Assembly: GCF_013426205.1 (NCBI RefSeq)
Contig: NC_089425.1
Span: forward strand, 2,914,001 to 2,978,000
Origin: Metarhizium brunneum
Lineage: Eukaryota > Ascomycota > Sordariomycetes > Hypocreales > Clavicipitaceae
DNA: 64,000 nucleotides
Direction of reading: 5' to 3'
Part shown: positions 11,180 to 22,873 of the stretch, piece by piece
Numbering within the stretch: position 1 is the first letter of the stretch
How the letters are laid out: every line of letters begins with the position of its first letter
The notes under the pieces: model-generated
The model's input: only the letters and a program-made list of their open reading frames with translations
The model's database searches: none
What the model was told of the DNA's origin: nothing
Position numbers and translations under genes: made by a program

Positions 11180-12898
11180 GATGAAGGATGCCCGGCCGAC
11201 TCTCTTTGGCGGCGACGATGCAAAAAGACGGACGCGGCTTATACAAGCTCTTGGTCCAAGGGAGCGAGCTATAGGAAGCCACCTAAGGTGCTGGGTTCTC
11301 CGTACTCGCAGGCTAGGAGCTCGGTTCCGGTGGGAGCACTTGGAGCTTGGCGGGCGGAAGAAACTGGCCAATGCGTACCAAGGGACGGAGTGCTCGGGAA
11401 TACGTAGTCAACCAAGTCCAACAGACAGGGATGAGGACCGATGAAGTGCAGACAGAGGTGGATGCGAAATGGGAGAAGGGAAGTGAGAGACCAGAAACGG
11501 GAAACGGGAGGTTTAAAAGGTCTAAACCCAGGCCCAGCAGGAGCAGCAGATAGAGATGCGGGTAGCTACTCTACTTAAGTTGCAGGGACCTTCAGGGCCA
11601 TCGGTACCGAACGGGACATAGACCGAAGTAGTCGATACCTCAGTGCTGGCTTGGCCAGTGAGCAACGCCAAGTACTCATAGTGAAGGGTTAACCGTTGAA
11701 AAGTAACACAACATCTGGCGCTACACCGAAAACCGGCACCGGCACCAGCAACGTGCCGCCTGGCCGAACCTCGCACAAGCATCAGATGCGCCAGGTGCCT
11801 TCAACCACCATCGTGCCCCAGACGCCTCGAATTGCTCGTAGGGACGCGCCGCCGGACAAACACCAATAGGAGTGAACAGTTGCCGGCCATGTCTCCTCGA
11901 CAGACCTCCGAATGCTCCTTGCTCCCATGGCTTGCAGATCCGCCATCATTCGAGGGCTCGGTAAGGAGTCTGATAGATTACTAGTCGGCCGACACACGGG
12001 GCCACGGCCCAAATTTCCACGACGGAGCACCATCAGTAGCCTCTAAGCCGGTGCCTGTCCCCCCCCAACGCGACCTCGACAGGCTTGCACATGTGAGCTC
12101 TGTGCTCTGTCGCGCCCCACGTTCCGCTGGACGCTGAATTCAGGACTGTCCAAGGCCAGCGCAAAAGAAAAAGAAAAAGAAAAAGAAAAAAAATCAAGGC
12201 AGACACCAATAAGAGGCCCAGCTTCCTCTACCACATGCTTCTCGCGTGGTACAATCCAGACTCAAAAGTACTAGTACTACGTAGTACGTACTAGTATTTG
12301 CCGAGGCAGCAAAGCCCCGCCGTGTGACAACGGGACATGTTGTGCATTTACCCGCTTCTCAGCCCAATGCAAGCCTCTTCTATTCTCCGCAAACTACGGA
12401 GGACTCCGTACGGAGTAGCTTTGCAAAAGTTCATCCAACTACGAAGCATGTACGGAGTGGCTTGATGTACTATTCCTGGCGAATGGAACCTGGTGAGGAA
12501 ATGGCAGGGCGGACGGCTGGAAATTCAGTTCAATCCAGCTAGGGCGAGGTATCACGGAAGGCAGCTTGGAATCGAAAGATGGGATCGAGTCCACGTCCAT
12601 CATTCTCATTCAACGTACTTGGGATGGTGTTGATGTCTGCATCACGCCCGAGAAGCCAAGTCCCAGTCATACCAGACACCATTGATATGAGTACTCGACG
12701 CTCCTGTAGCAGGGACTACTCACCACCTTGCTAATGGCCTTGCCCACCGCCGGTATCCAAAAATTAGGACATGAATTTCTACATCTACTGTACATCCAGG
12801 GCACCCACGCCCAGGCTATCCGCATGCTCAATTATACAGATCCGGCCATGCCAGAAGCCACCCCCGACCGCTAAACAGGATGAAATTTACAAACACGT
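11180..12898. other. Intergenic 1.7 kb: HFD1 upstream, MRPS35 3' flank
   Basis: No supportable gene. It holds an in-frame HFD1 extension (to 11371), a purine tract (12162-12193), an imperfect palindrome of TAC/GTA steps (12268-12296) and the perfect 14-bp palindrome ACTCCGTACGGAGT (12403-12416). Confidence 0.6.
12162..12193. repeat. (AAAAGA)n purine tract
   Basis: Four to five tandem AAAAGA-like units on the plus strand, a simple repeat in a spacer. Confidence 0.85.
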
Positions 12899-14141
12899 CT
12901 ACCTCCTTGCTCTCGCATGCGCAGCACCCTTTCCGGCCTTGGGCGCAGGCACCATTTCTGCAACCTTTTGCTTCTCCTGTTCCTCAATCAGCTTCTGCAT
13001 CAGATAGCTGTCAATGGCCTGCTTGCCGTCCACCAGCAATCCACCTTCGGCTCGCTCCATGTCCGCAATCGCAGCCGCCTTTCGCCGTTCGTCCAGCTCC
13101 AGTCGTCGCTCCATGGTCATTCTCCATTCCTTGGGGAATCTCGGCTTCTCCTTGATACGGTGATGTCTCAGGTCCAGAGGCACATCCTCAAAGGTATCCT
13201 TGGGGTCTTTGGCCGCCGCAATCAAATCATCCACTAAACCTGTTAGATAGAGCTTGTTCTGGGCCTGGTGCTCGTAGCTTTCGCAGCTGATCTTGACGAG
13301 GTCCGTCTCGGGGTTGTACCGGGGACCGGCAAGCTTCTTCAGCTTGGCCGTCTGGACAGGCGTGAGCTTCAGATCGTCGGGGGCGAACTGGACGACTACT
13401 TTTCTTTCGGCGGGGTGTGATTCGCCCATGTAGGTTGTGTATCGCCAGCGGAGGACTTCATTCTCCTTCGGGGGCACGAAAGGCTTGGCGAGTTCTGTCA
13501 CGGCCATGTAATTAATTTCGGGTGCCAATCTTTGGTGTTCTCTGCAGGGGGGGGTACAACTTACTGGCGAGAAGAGGCATCTCCCAAGCTGCCAATCGGG
13601 CGTAGTGTCTCATCTCTCGAACTTCCTCCAGCTTGCCATGCGCCATAGAAGTAATGTCATCTTCATCAAACTCATCATGCTCCTCGGTGTTGGTTTCGGG
13701 GTCTTCCTCGTCAAACCAGAACGATGACTTATTGGGCTTCTCGCCAATGTCGTCCTTGAGTAATTCCTCTTCCAATGCTCTGTCTTCGGATGCCCAGCCA
13801 GGCGTCTGTCTCAGTTTTGCTGTTAAGAACTCGTCGATCGTGTTGTAGCCGTTTGTCTTGGCCAGCTCGTCAAGCTGTCGCAATCCTTCGGGGGTGGCCG
13901 TCTCAGCGAAAGCCTTGTTCATGGTCTTCAACTCCAACTGCTGCGGTGACTCTCCCTCGCCCTGTCCGGCCCCCTCCTTTTTCGTCCTCTCGTCGGTCCA
14001 TCGCGCAGATGACGTGCTGAATGCTCGCTGGGCAGCGAGGCTTTGCCGAGAAATTTGCCGTGTTAGAGGCAGTGGATGGACTCGAGGGGCCCTACGGCAT
14101 GCCAGCGCACATAGCCTTGCGGCATTTGAAGCCGACGCCAT
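12899..14141 (-). CDS. RSM24: Mitochondrial small-subunit ribosomal protein S35 (Rsm24), 2 exons
   Basis: Exons 14141-13565 and 13494-12899; the 70-nt intron has donor GTAAGT and acceptor GACAG; 390 aa. The join gives WEMPLLAKLAKPFVPP, the conserved entry to the MRPS35 core, and continues RWRYTTYMGESHPAERKVVV. An AG nearer the donor (13514-13545) also keeps frame but inserts a non-conserved segment, so I prefer the longer intron. The N-terminus (MASASNAARLCALACRRAP... to FSTSSARW) is a clear mitochondrial presequence. The C-terminal third is rich in Glu, Lys and Arg, likely helical. Role: small-subunit component of the mitoribosome. Divergent from ALG13 across 290 bp. Confidence 0.88.
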
Positions 14142-14431
14142 GTCGAATTGATTGAGGTTGTACCAGCCCCGACCTGGATATGTAGCTATCAAAAATTTGG
14201 CAGAGGTCAATTGAGTGGCAGTCGAGGAACAGAAATTTGCCGGTGTTTTGCCATGCTTGGCGCCCCGACGCCATGCTGGATGGCAGTGGATGCTGTGGCG
14301 CGCAACGTGCAAGCTCCACTTGGTGACCTCTTCAATGAGACTGAGAGATGCCAGCTTTTCCGCCTGGTGTACAACCTCGCTTATACCATCTGCCTTCCCA
14401 ACAACAATGAGGTAGAAATACCAAATTGAAA
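14142..14431. promoter_or_regulatory. Bidirectional promoter RSM24/ALG13
   Basis: A 290-bp spacer between start codons of two divergently read housekeeping genes. It must hold both promoters. No TATA box seen. Confidence 0.5.
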
Positions 14432-15187
14432 ATGACTTCAAATTCAGGTGCCCTCGAAAGGTACTGTCTCGTCACAGTCGGCGCAACTGTTGGGTTTGAG
14501 GAATTAACAAAAGAAGTTCTCCAATCTGCCTTTTGGCAGTTTCTCAGAGAACAAGGCTTCACAGCCCTGCATGTCCAATGTGGACCTGACATTCCCTGGG
14601 CCAGTGCCCGATTCTCAGACCAGAAGGAGAAACTCCCCAAGGGGTTCGATGTTGACGTGTTTGACGTCAAACCCAATTTGATGAAGGACGAAATGGTTCT
14701 CTGCCAAGCTCGCCCGGGACAGCGAGCCCAAGGCTTGGTCATCTCACACGCAGGTCAGTGCTTGCAACCTGCAGATATGCCCCAGTATTGCGTCCTGATG
14801 CGATTATTTAGGGACTGGAACTATTCTTGATGCGTGGAAGATGGGGCTTCCTCTCATCGTGGTTCCCAATACCCGATTGCTCAATGATCACCAAACCGAA
14901 ATGGCCAAACATCTTGCGAGGCAAGGTTACGCAACCATGAGTTCCGCAGAGTCAGTATAATTAGTTCACTGTGCCAGTTGTAGTAAATTGTGTGCGACTG
15001 ACTTGTATTCAGCCGTCTTGATCTTCAGGAAGCGATTCACAAGGCGGTCCTTCTTTGGGAAGAGAATAAGACAACACGATGGCCGGCCCATAATGTTAGG
15101 GGTAAGGAGAAGGAGACTCTGGGACTCTGGGACATCAGGCCCGGGGAAGTAAAGAAAGAAGAAATATCGCAGATGTCTCATGACTAG
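14432..15187 (+). CDS. ALG13: UDP-GlcNAc transferase catalytic subunit ALG13, 3 exons
   Basis: Exons 14432-14753, 14812-14950 and 15013-15187; introns of 58 and 62 nt (donors GTCAGT twice, acceptors TTAG and TCAG); 211 aa. The GT28-type core reads LVTVGATVGFEEL at the start, VISHAGTGTILDAW across the first join, and PLIVVPNTRLLNDHQ, the UDP-GlcNAc binding region of Alg13. Known role: cytosolic catalytic half of the Alg13/Alg14 transferase, which adds the second GlcNAc to dolichol-PP-GlcNAc at the ER. Alg14, the membrane partner, is not in the window. The C-terminal tail (ETLGLWDIRPG) is lineage-specific. Convergent with AIP1. Confidence 0.9.
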
Positions 15188-15454
15188 GCGCATAGGCTCT
15201 ATCGGTATATCTTTCCTCGCGCCAATTCTCAACCTAGGAAGGCCTAATGATGAGCCCCTACATTGACAGGTGAGCCATGATTTCGCAAACCATGCTTCAA
15301 CTTCATATTGCGTTGGGGAGTTTTGGGGTTTGGGGTTTACAAATTTGATCTCGTTCGTATTTGGCTCGGCCTCAATACTGTCACAAATGTACTCAGCGAG
15401 AGCTGATAATAATAAAGGAGTGATACGGGGCTCCTACGCAAGTCTTATTTATAT

Positions 15455-17384
15455 TCAAGGCAGGTTCTTAACGTCCCAAATCTTGACGTTTGCATCCCCT
15501 CCTGCGCTGGCAATCTGTCCGCCTTCTATCCATGAGATGCCATTAACTCCGTCCTTGTGTGCGTTGGCAGCCTTGATTCGCTTCCCTTGGTTTCTCTTTT
15601 CCAAACACCACACAAAGACGTTGGTGTCTAAGCTTCCGCTAGCTGCGTATGCGCCAGAATCATCCCAGGCAATGCAAGTCACGCGCGCCGTGTGGGCAGA
15701 CCAACGATCTGAAGCCACCTCCCATGTTGCGGTATTGTATGCATAAATCTTGCCAACGCTGTTTCCAGCACCCAAGTGAGAGCCATCCTTGGAAAAGGCC
15801 AAAGCGGATATTGTTCCAGTAGGGTTCGTCAATGTTTGTAGTTCTTCCAAGGAGCCCCCGGAGCTGGCCTTGTATACCTTGACAGAGTTTTTGTCCGCTC
15901 CAACGGCGACCAAGCTTCCGGAGGCGGCAATGGATGTCGGAGTATAGCTGACTGCTGTCTCTTTCAGAAGCTTCCCGCCAGAATACGCCGCAATCGACGA
16001 AACCGTGGCGACATAAAGGACACCGTCGGATGCACTGACGCCCTTTGGTTGTGCCGCAAGACTGATGGGCTCGCCCACAAAGGTGCCAGCTGATTCATCC
16101 GCAATCTTCACCGTGTCATCCCAGCCAGCGGTATAGATTTTTCCCGCAACCCCTGTTATCTGTACAACCTGGTTGGTATGAGACCCTCCATCCACCACAC
16201 TAGCCGTGCCTGTTTTGATGTTCCAGTGGCAAACCCGGCCATCAAAGCTTCCTGTCCAGAGCGCAGAGCCTTTGCCGTCAGAGGAGCCAGTGAGAGCAGT
16301 AATGCTCTTTTGGTGTCCCTGGAGGATCTTGACGGGTTCGTTCTTGCCCTCATTCAAATAAATAAGCTCTCCCTCCAAGTTTACGCTAATAATCAAACCG
16401 TCGGTTCGGCCATGGGGAATGACGACACCCATCTGCTGATCTCGAATGCTAAGTCCGTCTCCAAACTTCCAGGTCTGAATGACGCTGCCTGAATCAACCT
16501 CCCAAAGTTTTATCGTTTGGTCAGCGCTTGCCGTGGCAAACTTCTTGCCATCCTCAGACCAGGAAACAGCAAATATGCTCCCAGTATGTTCTCCTTGGCC
16601 AATTTGCTTGATAGGCTCCCCAGTCTTTCCGTCGTACAACTGTATTCGCTTATCGGCGCCTACAGTCGCCAGAGCAGCTCCATCGGGAGAGTATGAGGCT
16701 CCGAAAACAAAGCCCTTGTGTAAGGCACTCTTCTCGTTGAACTTGTAGGGAGCGCCGTGATAAAACACCATGTTGCCATCGTCGCCAACAGTTGCAGCAC
16801 GGAAGGGGCGCTGCGGCTTCATAGCTACTGCGTTGACGGTTTTCGAGTGACCAATGATTTCCCCCACCGAGTTTCCGCTGTCTGCCGTGATGCAGCGGCC
16901 GAACTGCTCCTTGCCGTCTCCGACAGCAATGACGCGCTGCGACTCACCATCCCAAGCAACATCGTTCAGTCGGCCTGAGATGATGTGATATTCGCCAATG
17001 GTTTTATCCGTGTTCTCAGGCTCCCACACCCGTAGCGTACCGCTGGCATCACCACTGGCGACTTTGAACCCGCTAGGTGAAAAACGAGCCACAGTTGTAG
17101 CGGCGGTGTGGCCGGTGTACTCCTTGGATTCGGCGGGGTTGTCGATGGAGCGGACAAAGATTGATTTTCCCGACTGAAAGGTGCTGCATTAGCATCATGG
17201 GCGCTTTAGATGTTGGTACGAGTATCATGCTGAGCTACCGACATCCCGCATGGAGTGGACAAGAGCTTACCGCGTAAGCTATCCGCTGGCCTTTCGAGTC
17301 GGCGGACAGTTGCGTTGGCTGTCCTCTGGTGGTAGACGGAGCCGCCGCGAGAATGCGGTTCAAAGTAATGGAGGGGCTGGCCAT
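15455..17384 (-). CDS. AIP1: Actin-interacting protein 1, WD40 repeats, 2 exons
   Basis: Exons 17384-17271 and 17173-15455; the 97-nt intron has donor GTAAGC and acceptor TTCAG, phase 0; 610 aa, the usual Aip1 size. Exon 1 (MASPSITLNRILAAAP, then TTRGQPTQLS) leads across the join to AYASGKSIFVRSID. Then come about 14 WD repeats filling two propellers, with many GH...WD pairs such as KLWEVD and KIWDVKNLP at the end. Known role: cofilin partner promoting actin filament disassembly at cortical patches and endocytic sites. The second exon is one unbroken 573-codon frame. Convergent neighbour ALG13 ends 267 bp away. Confidence 0.93.
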
Positions 17385-19171
17385 GGTTTTGCCACAATTC
17401 TGAAAGCTCACAAGACGGTGATGCTCCGAGATTGTGCCTGGTTGTGTGTCTTGACGGACTCGGACTCGGACTGAGGTGAGGTTTGGTCACTTGGTGGGGG
17501 AGAATGTGACAGCACTTGAGCCTACAGGAGGGGTCAGGCACTGGAGAAGGAACAGTGAAGCTTGTTCCTGGAGGGGCAGCCAATGACGTCGGCTTGTACA
17601 TTCATGCATGTGTGTTCAAAGCATCAAATTGACCCTCTCTCTCATTTATTTGCCTGGTGCAGCTGGATTTGACCTTTTAATATTGTCCGGTTCGAATCCA
17701 TCCGAAATGCTTTTGCCCACGGCATTGCTGACACGCCTAGGTACTTGTCTGCTGCCTTGCAAAAAGCTTACGCCTCGGTTTCATCGCCATTCTTTCGCCA
17801 TAGTATCACCCGCGGCGCAAATGATGCCTGGGAGGCAGCAGTTGTCCTGTTCTTGGCGCGTGGACGAAGCTGTGAGGCAGCCTTGATACACCAGCGGTCT
17901 GTCCTTAGGTTGCCAAGCAACGTCCGACGGATACGGGAGCACGTTTGATGCGGAATGAAAGAAATCTTGATGGGTCAAATTACTACTGTTCCCGTCCTGC
18001 CGACGATGCGGCAATACGAGACCATCCAGACCCCGAGGTAGCACTGCTGTAAGAGCCCCCAGCCAAAGACTCAAACGTCCTCGCTCGTCAAAATATTGAC
18101 CCGACAGACAGATTCTGGCCATAATACTCCGTACTCCTCATCGCCATATGATAGGAATGCAACGGCACGACGCCCGTCAACCCTTTCGTTTACCACCCAA
18201 GGTCAAGATGAACCAAAAAGGACCATGATCATCTCCGGGGCAACAATTACCGAGTACGCCAGCCGCAGAGTGCCCTGCTGCCTTTCCCTGAAATTTGACC
18301 TCGCATGGCAGCCAAGACATTCGTATTTCCCGTGTCTCTGAATGAGACGCCGTCCAATCACCCTGCCAGGTCGACCTGTCTCATGCCGCAATGGGGTGTC
18401 ACAAAAGCAATTTGCACCACTTCCAGTCATGAGACTTTCCCCTCCTATCCTACATCGCAGCTTGTTGTCATATGAGAAGGTGGAAGTTCGTCGGCACAGA
18501 AACTCAAATCTCATTCCTACATACTACAATAACACCCGTTTGTCATGCATTTGCACCGCCCGTTCGTGGGTGTACCTCACCTGTAGCGATACATACCGAC
18601 AGATTTGGGCCAAACTAGAGCGTTTTTGCAGCCTGTTTCCAGCACACTGAGACCCTCATACGGTTGACTATTTAGCAATGGCGGCGTTAAATTGGATAAT
18701 GGGCAGCGTTGTCAAGCACTTGCGTACTCTTCCGTTTACAGTACGGTAAGAGACCCAGTATATCGGACAGCCATGTGTCCTAGACAAAGCATCACTGGCC
18801 CCAAAAAGGCATTCTTTCCCCTCTTGTTTCAATGGTCATCTGGGGCTGAGGAAACTGCAGACTGTACAAAGAGAGGGCTCTCACCCATATCGGTTGAAGT
18901 TATTAGTTCTACGCCACCGTCTTGGAATCAAACAAGTCATACGGTGTGGTTGGGAGTACTACTCCGTACGATATATTAAACCACGGACCTCCCCCGTGAT
19001 GCTGCTTCCCCTTCTTCATCCTTTGTTGTGCCTGCGAAGTCGTCTCATTGGTGTCAGTACCTTGGTCTTTCGTTAAGCAAGCTCATCTGAAATTCCTAAC
19101 CCTCTCACCATCACCCGCTCACCACATCCCCTGTTCTCAGCACCTAAAGCCATCTTCAACCGGTCCCCAAG
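17385..19171. other. Intergenic 1.8 kb: AIP1 and CFEM-like gene promoters
   Basis: No convincing gene. It contains TACTCCGTA at 18125-18133 and 18960-18968. The pyrimidine-rich leader just before 19172 suits the downstream gene. An isolated T-arm-like GGTTCGAATCC at 17689-17699 is not a tRNA. Confidence 0.55.
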
Positions 19172-19835
19172 ATGAAGTTCCTCGTCTATGTCGCCATGGT
19201 CACCATCAGCAGTGTCACTGCCGGGAGCACCGCCGCCGCTCCCACCGTCTCCGTGCCCACGGACGGCGACAAGGACTGCCTTGCCAACTTCATCGTTAGG
19301 CAATGCCTTCAGAGCGAGAATGAAAAGGTACGCGCCGAGGAACTCAAGCTACTCCATGCCCAATTCTATAAACTAACCCGCCTCGACAGCTTGCAGCCTG
19401 CAGCTCAACCGACCACGAATGCCAATGCTACGCCTCCCAAGCCATCGCAACGTAAAGTCCCAGTCCTCCAAACTCACCCAATATATCATGGGCAGGCAAT
19501 CTGACAATCATAGCTGCTACAACAACTGCCCCAACGACGCCCGCGCCCCGGGGGCCACCCAAGCCATGAACGGCGCCTGCATGGCGGCCTCTGCCTACGC
19601 CACCATCACCCCAAAGGCCACTTCCACCGCCGAGGCCGCGGCCACGACCGCCGCAGCCGCAGCCGCAGCCGACGACGATGCCTCTGCCTCTGCCTCTAGC
19701 CCGTCTGTCGTGCCCACAAGGTCTGTCACCTCGTCCGCTCCCAGCGCCAGCAAGACCAATGGTGCCGAGAGCCTCGCTGGCAATGCTGCCGGCATGCTTG
19801 CCGCCGTTGCTGGTGCCGTAGCTATTGTCTTGTAA
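19172..19835 (+). CDS. CFEM-like, Ala/Ser-rich GPI-anchored cell-surface protein, 3 exons
   Basis: Exons 19172-19327, 19390-19451 and 19514-19835; two 62-nt introns (donors GTACGC, GTAAAG; acceptors ACAG, ATAG); 179 aa. It has a signal peptide (MKFLVYVAMVTISSVTAG) and eight Cys at residues 36, 45, 56, 63, 65, 74, 78 and 95. The SSTDHECQC stretch then C-x8-C-x3-C-x16-C closely follows the CFEM pattern, where the Asp of TD is the haem-iron ligand. The 36-45 gap is wider than the usual CFEM opening. Residues 97-155 are Ala/Ser/Thr-rich, and the end (AGMLAAVAGAVAIVL) is a GPI-type hydrophobic tail after a probable Asn/Gly omega site. Role in haem or surface binding is inference; it also resembles fungal 'GPI-anchored serine-threonine rich' proteins. 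Confidence 0.75.
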
Positions 19836-20932
19836 AACATTGGCGGGAAGCGTGGGTTCTGGCGGTACGGAGCGCTGTGAATACAGATGAGCGTGTCCGG
19901 GATGCGTATGTAGCACTTACTTAATTTCTTAATTTAATTGACTTTGCCCATTCCTTACTTACACTTTGCATCAATGGTGCTTTAGCTATGGCCGGGACGT
20001 GTTCAAGTAGTCCAGGTTTCTTGGGTTGAAACACGGCTTGTAGAAGTATTCTGTGCTTATTTTGAACCATATGTCAGCCACATATGCTGTTTCATCATTC
20101 TAGCAACGCAGCCTTCTGAGCGCGCAATTCAGACATTGACATTTATAAGAGTGCTTTGCTAGATTGATGAGACAGGACATGGGATACTACCTAGGTACCA
20201 AGGTATTCTTGTCATATTACATCTCATGAGACGTCTGCTTAGCAGTTGTGGTCCTATCAAATATTGCATCTTTGATCAAATCACAATGGGCACAAATCAT
20301 GCAAGGGTCGTTTGGGCTTGCTCAACTTCGAGCCAAGTCAACCGTGTTCCGCAGTCCTCTAAAGTACTGCCTAAACCAAACTTTATGATACAACGAGGCT
20401 GGTCCTCCCATGGTGTTCCGTGGTCCAAAATCATACAACCACTGTTAGCAACCGCGCCAAAGTTGCAAGTCGATCTCTCAGAAAAGAAGTCCCGCTCTCC
20501 CGTTGCGCCTAGTGAGAAACAAGAAAAGTAAACGATATCTCTACAGAAAAACTGCGGTATGAAGTTGACTGAAGCCCGACCCCGCCTTGTTGTCAGCCGT
20601 TTGGACGCCGAAAGGATTTCCTAATTTTTTGCTACTATATCACGCAGACCTTTGTCCCGTGAAAACAGAAGTCTCGTGTAACCGTGCTGCCACTTAAGCA
20701 CGCGTTCATTGTTCTTTTTTAAAAGCAAGTGTAATCGAAGAGAGAGAAGAAGAAGAAGGGACTAAAATCGAGTAGAGGGATTAAAAAGATATCAGTAGCA
20801 GATTATGAGAAACCCCCATCATGTGCCACTGACTGTTGAAGCGTAGATAGGTTGAGGTTGTGATGTTGGACAAGGTATGGGAGTCAATTAGCAACCATCG
20901 CAGTAAATCGCAAAGGAAACATAAAAGACAAC
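19836..20932. other. Convergent intergenic, 1.1 kb
   Basis: 3' flanks of the CFEM-like gene and the Ahc1-like gene. It contains TACCTAGGTACC near 20190 and a purine-rich patch near 20738-20762. Nothing else seen. Confidence 0.55.
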
Positions 20933-22873
20933 TCATGTTCTGCGCAATCTTCGTTCCTTGGCTCGATTCACAGGCCCAAGAAAGGTGACATGCTGCTTTT
21001 TGGCATCGTCTTTACGGAGCCTCACTGTTCCAGAAACGCCGTTGGAACCGCGGCGCAGAGACCTCGAGTCATGGTCGTCGTCAAGCGTAATTTCAGCAAC
21101 GTCAGACACAGACTCGTTGTCGAGTTCATCACTACCACCGGACATGGAAGATCCGTCATCAGAGTCGTCATACTCTCCGTCGTCACTAACAAGAGACGGC
21201 GCATTATTGCTAACCAACGTATTGGGGCTGAGGTTGGCTTCCATATCCAAATCTTCATCGGACAAGACAGCATCGGAACCAGATTTGGACATCACATCCA
21301 GACTAGAACCAGGAGGGGATACGGGAGACATGGGCGGAGCACGGCTCTTGCTGCTCGTTGGGTGGGTGGGCGAGTCGGTTGGAGCAGCAGGCGTCTTTCC
21401 GCTCTGGGCTGGTACGCGCTTGACAAAAGGAGTTCGGGCAGGAGCAGCATCATTTGGTCCGTCAAAGGCAGTAATGGGAGTGCCCGTGTCGTCGGATTCC
21501 TCGTCGGGTGTCATATCTTCGATGGATATCTTGGTCTTGGCGTCTGCAACGAGATCACGAAGGTTGCCATTGAAGTTGCGGCTCTTCATCAGACGAGACA
21601 GATACGGGGTCTCGGTGGCAGGATTGAACTTGGTGGCGGCAGCCCTTGACTTCTTGGGAACTGGTGCGTTCACACCAGTGGTCCTTGAAGGAATTGCGCC
21701 AACACCAGGAAGCTTACCTTGGTGATACAGCTTGAGTGAGTCGGCAATTCGCGAGCGCAGTGCGACGTACGCCTGTTTCTCAGACATGTCTTGCCGGGCC
21801 AAGGGATGTACATGCGTGGAAAACGACGACGGGTTGTTGTTGACGTTATTGCTGGCTTGGGTCTTGTCATCTGCGCCAGCGCCCCCAGGACCACCATTCT
21901 CACCAACGTCGATAGGGTGTCCGCTCTGAACGGCAGCTTCCTCGTGACTCTTGAAATCTCGCTTGTGAGCAATCCGACAGTGGTTTATGAAGCCTTGAGT
22001 GCTGGAAAAGTTTTCACGATGGCAGTCGAGGCAAACCAGCTTAACAGTTTGGCCATCGGATCGCTTCAAGATACAAGGACCAGCCTTGTCCTTGGGTTGA
22101 GGATATCCGCTCGACAAAGCTTGAAGTTTCTGGCCTGCGTTGCCGCGAACTGGTCTACCCTTGGAAGTCGGCCCGGTTTCCGTGAAACTGTTCCTTGTCG
22201 TTCTGCCCTCGTTGAAGGGCACTCGTGCGCGCGCGAATTCTGGGGTGAACTGCCACTCTGGCTGTTCACCGTCGAAAGAGGGATCGGGGATGAGCCACTT
22301 CGCGTAATGCCGTGCGTATGGGCCTTCCACAACACCGAATGGCGGCGCCCATTGGGGGACTGGTTCTCCGAATCGAGTAATAGCTGCAGGGCCCTTACCA
22401 CTGCTAATGTCGAGCATCTGGTCAGGGGTCGGACAATATTGAGGGTACGGAATCAGATGACATCTGCGCAATTGTTCCAGCGCGATTTGGCATTTGGCGA
22501 GCTCTTGATTAATAAGTCTTAACTCGTCATGCTTGAGGAGCACCTCGAGGCCCATCTGGTGCCTGATGATGTCGCGCGCGCGGTCCATGCCATCACCTCC
22601 GACTGAAGACAATGAGTCGTCGCATGACGACGCAGAAGTTGAGTCGAAGGTGTCAGAGTGCAGCTTGATTCGTTTACTCAGAGAAACATCTGATGATGCT
22701 TCACTCGAGTCGTCAAAGGCATCCCAGCTCCGCTTGGGAGCCGGGCTGCCGGGGCCGTTTTGCGACGACAGGTCTGATGCAGCGTCCAGGTGTTGGTGCG
22801 CGTCCAACGGGAGTTTTGACGTTTCCACAGGCTGTTCGCTTCCCCTAGAATCGGAGCTCCAGAAACGAAACAT
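20933..22873 (-). CDS. AHC1: Ahc1-like C2H2 protein, ADA histone acetyltransferase complex
   Basis: Single exon from ATG 22873 (MFRFWSSDSRG), 646 aa; the frame stays open upstream but lacks similarity. A helical region with RHQMGLEVLLKHDELRLI is followed by YPQYCPTPDQMLDI and QWAPPFGVVEGPYARHYAKW. A C2H2 finger (C-x2-C-x12-H-x4-H in VCLDCHRENFSS and INHCRIAHKR) sits near 22055-21965. The C-terminal half is disordered and acidic (DDGEYDDSDDGSS) with a basic end (KERRLRRT). The fungal family with this finger is annotated as the ADA complex component Ahc1, which tethers the Gcn5 module; the match is recognition from memory. It could be another chromatin factor. The leader upstream is CT-rich. 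Confidence 0.7.
   Translation of the reverse strand: MFRFWSSDSRGSEQPVETSKLPLDAHQHLDAASDLSSQNGPGSPAPKRSWDAFDDSSEASSDVSLSKRIKLHSDTFDSTSASSCDDSLSSVGGDGMDRARDIIRHQMGLEVLLKHDELRLINQELAKCQIALEQLRRCHLIPYPQYCPTPDQMLDISSGKGPAAITRFGEPVPQWAPPFGVVEGPYARHYAKWLIPDPSFDGEQPEWQFTPEFARARVPFNEGRTTRNSFTETGPTSKGRPVRGNAGQKLQALSSGYPQPKDKAGPCILKRSDGQTVKLVCLDCHRENFSSTQGFINHCRIAHKRDFKSHEEAAVQSGHPIDVGENGGPGGAGADDKTQASNNVNNNPSSFSTHVHPLARQDMSEKQAYVALRSRIADSLKLYHQGKLPGVGAIPSRTTGVNAPVPKKSRAAATKFNPATETPYLSRLMKSRNFNGNLRDLVADAKTKISIEDMTPDEESDDTGTPITAFDGPNDAAPARTPFVKRVPAQSGKTPAAPTDSPTHPTSSKSRAPPMSPVSPPGSSLDVMSKSGSDAVLSDEDLDMEANLSPNTLVSNNAPSLVSDDGEYDDSDDGSSMSGGSDELDNESVSDVAEITLDDDHDSRSLRRGSNGVSGTVRLRKDDAKKQHVTFLGPVNRAKERRLRRT

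Noticed and set aside
10262..11407. 381-codon plus-strand frame
   Set aside because: Antisense shadow of the HFD1 gene with no domain of its own.
17685..17705. T-arm-like GGTTCGAATCC suggesting a tRNA
   Set aside because: The bases before and after do not form the 5-bp T stem, and no acceptor, D or anticodon stems can be drawn upstream.
20958..21725. 255-codon plus-strand Ser-rich frame
   Set aside because: Antisense to the acidic Ser/Asp region of the Ahc1-like gene; composition is a by-product.
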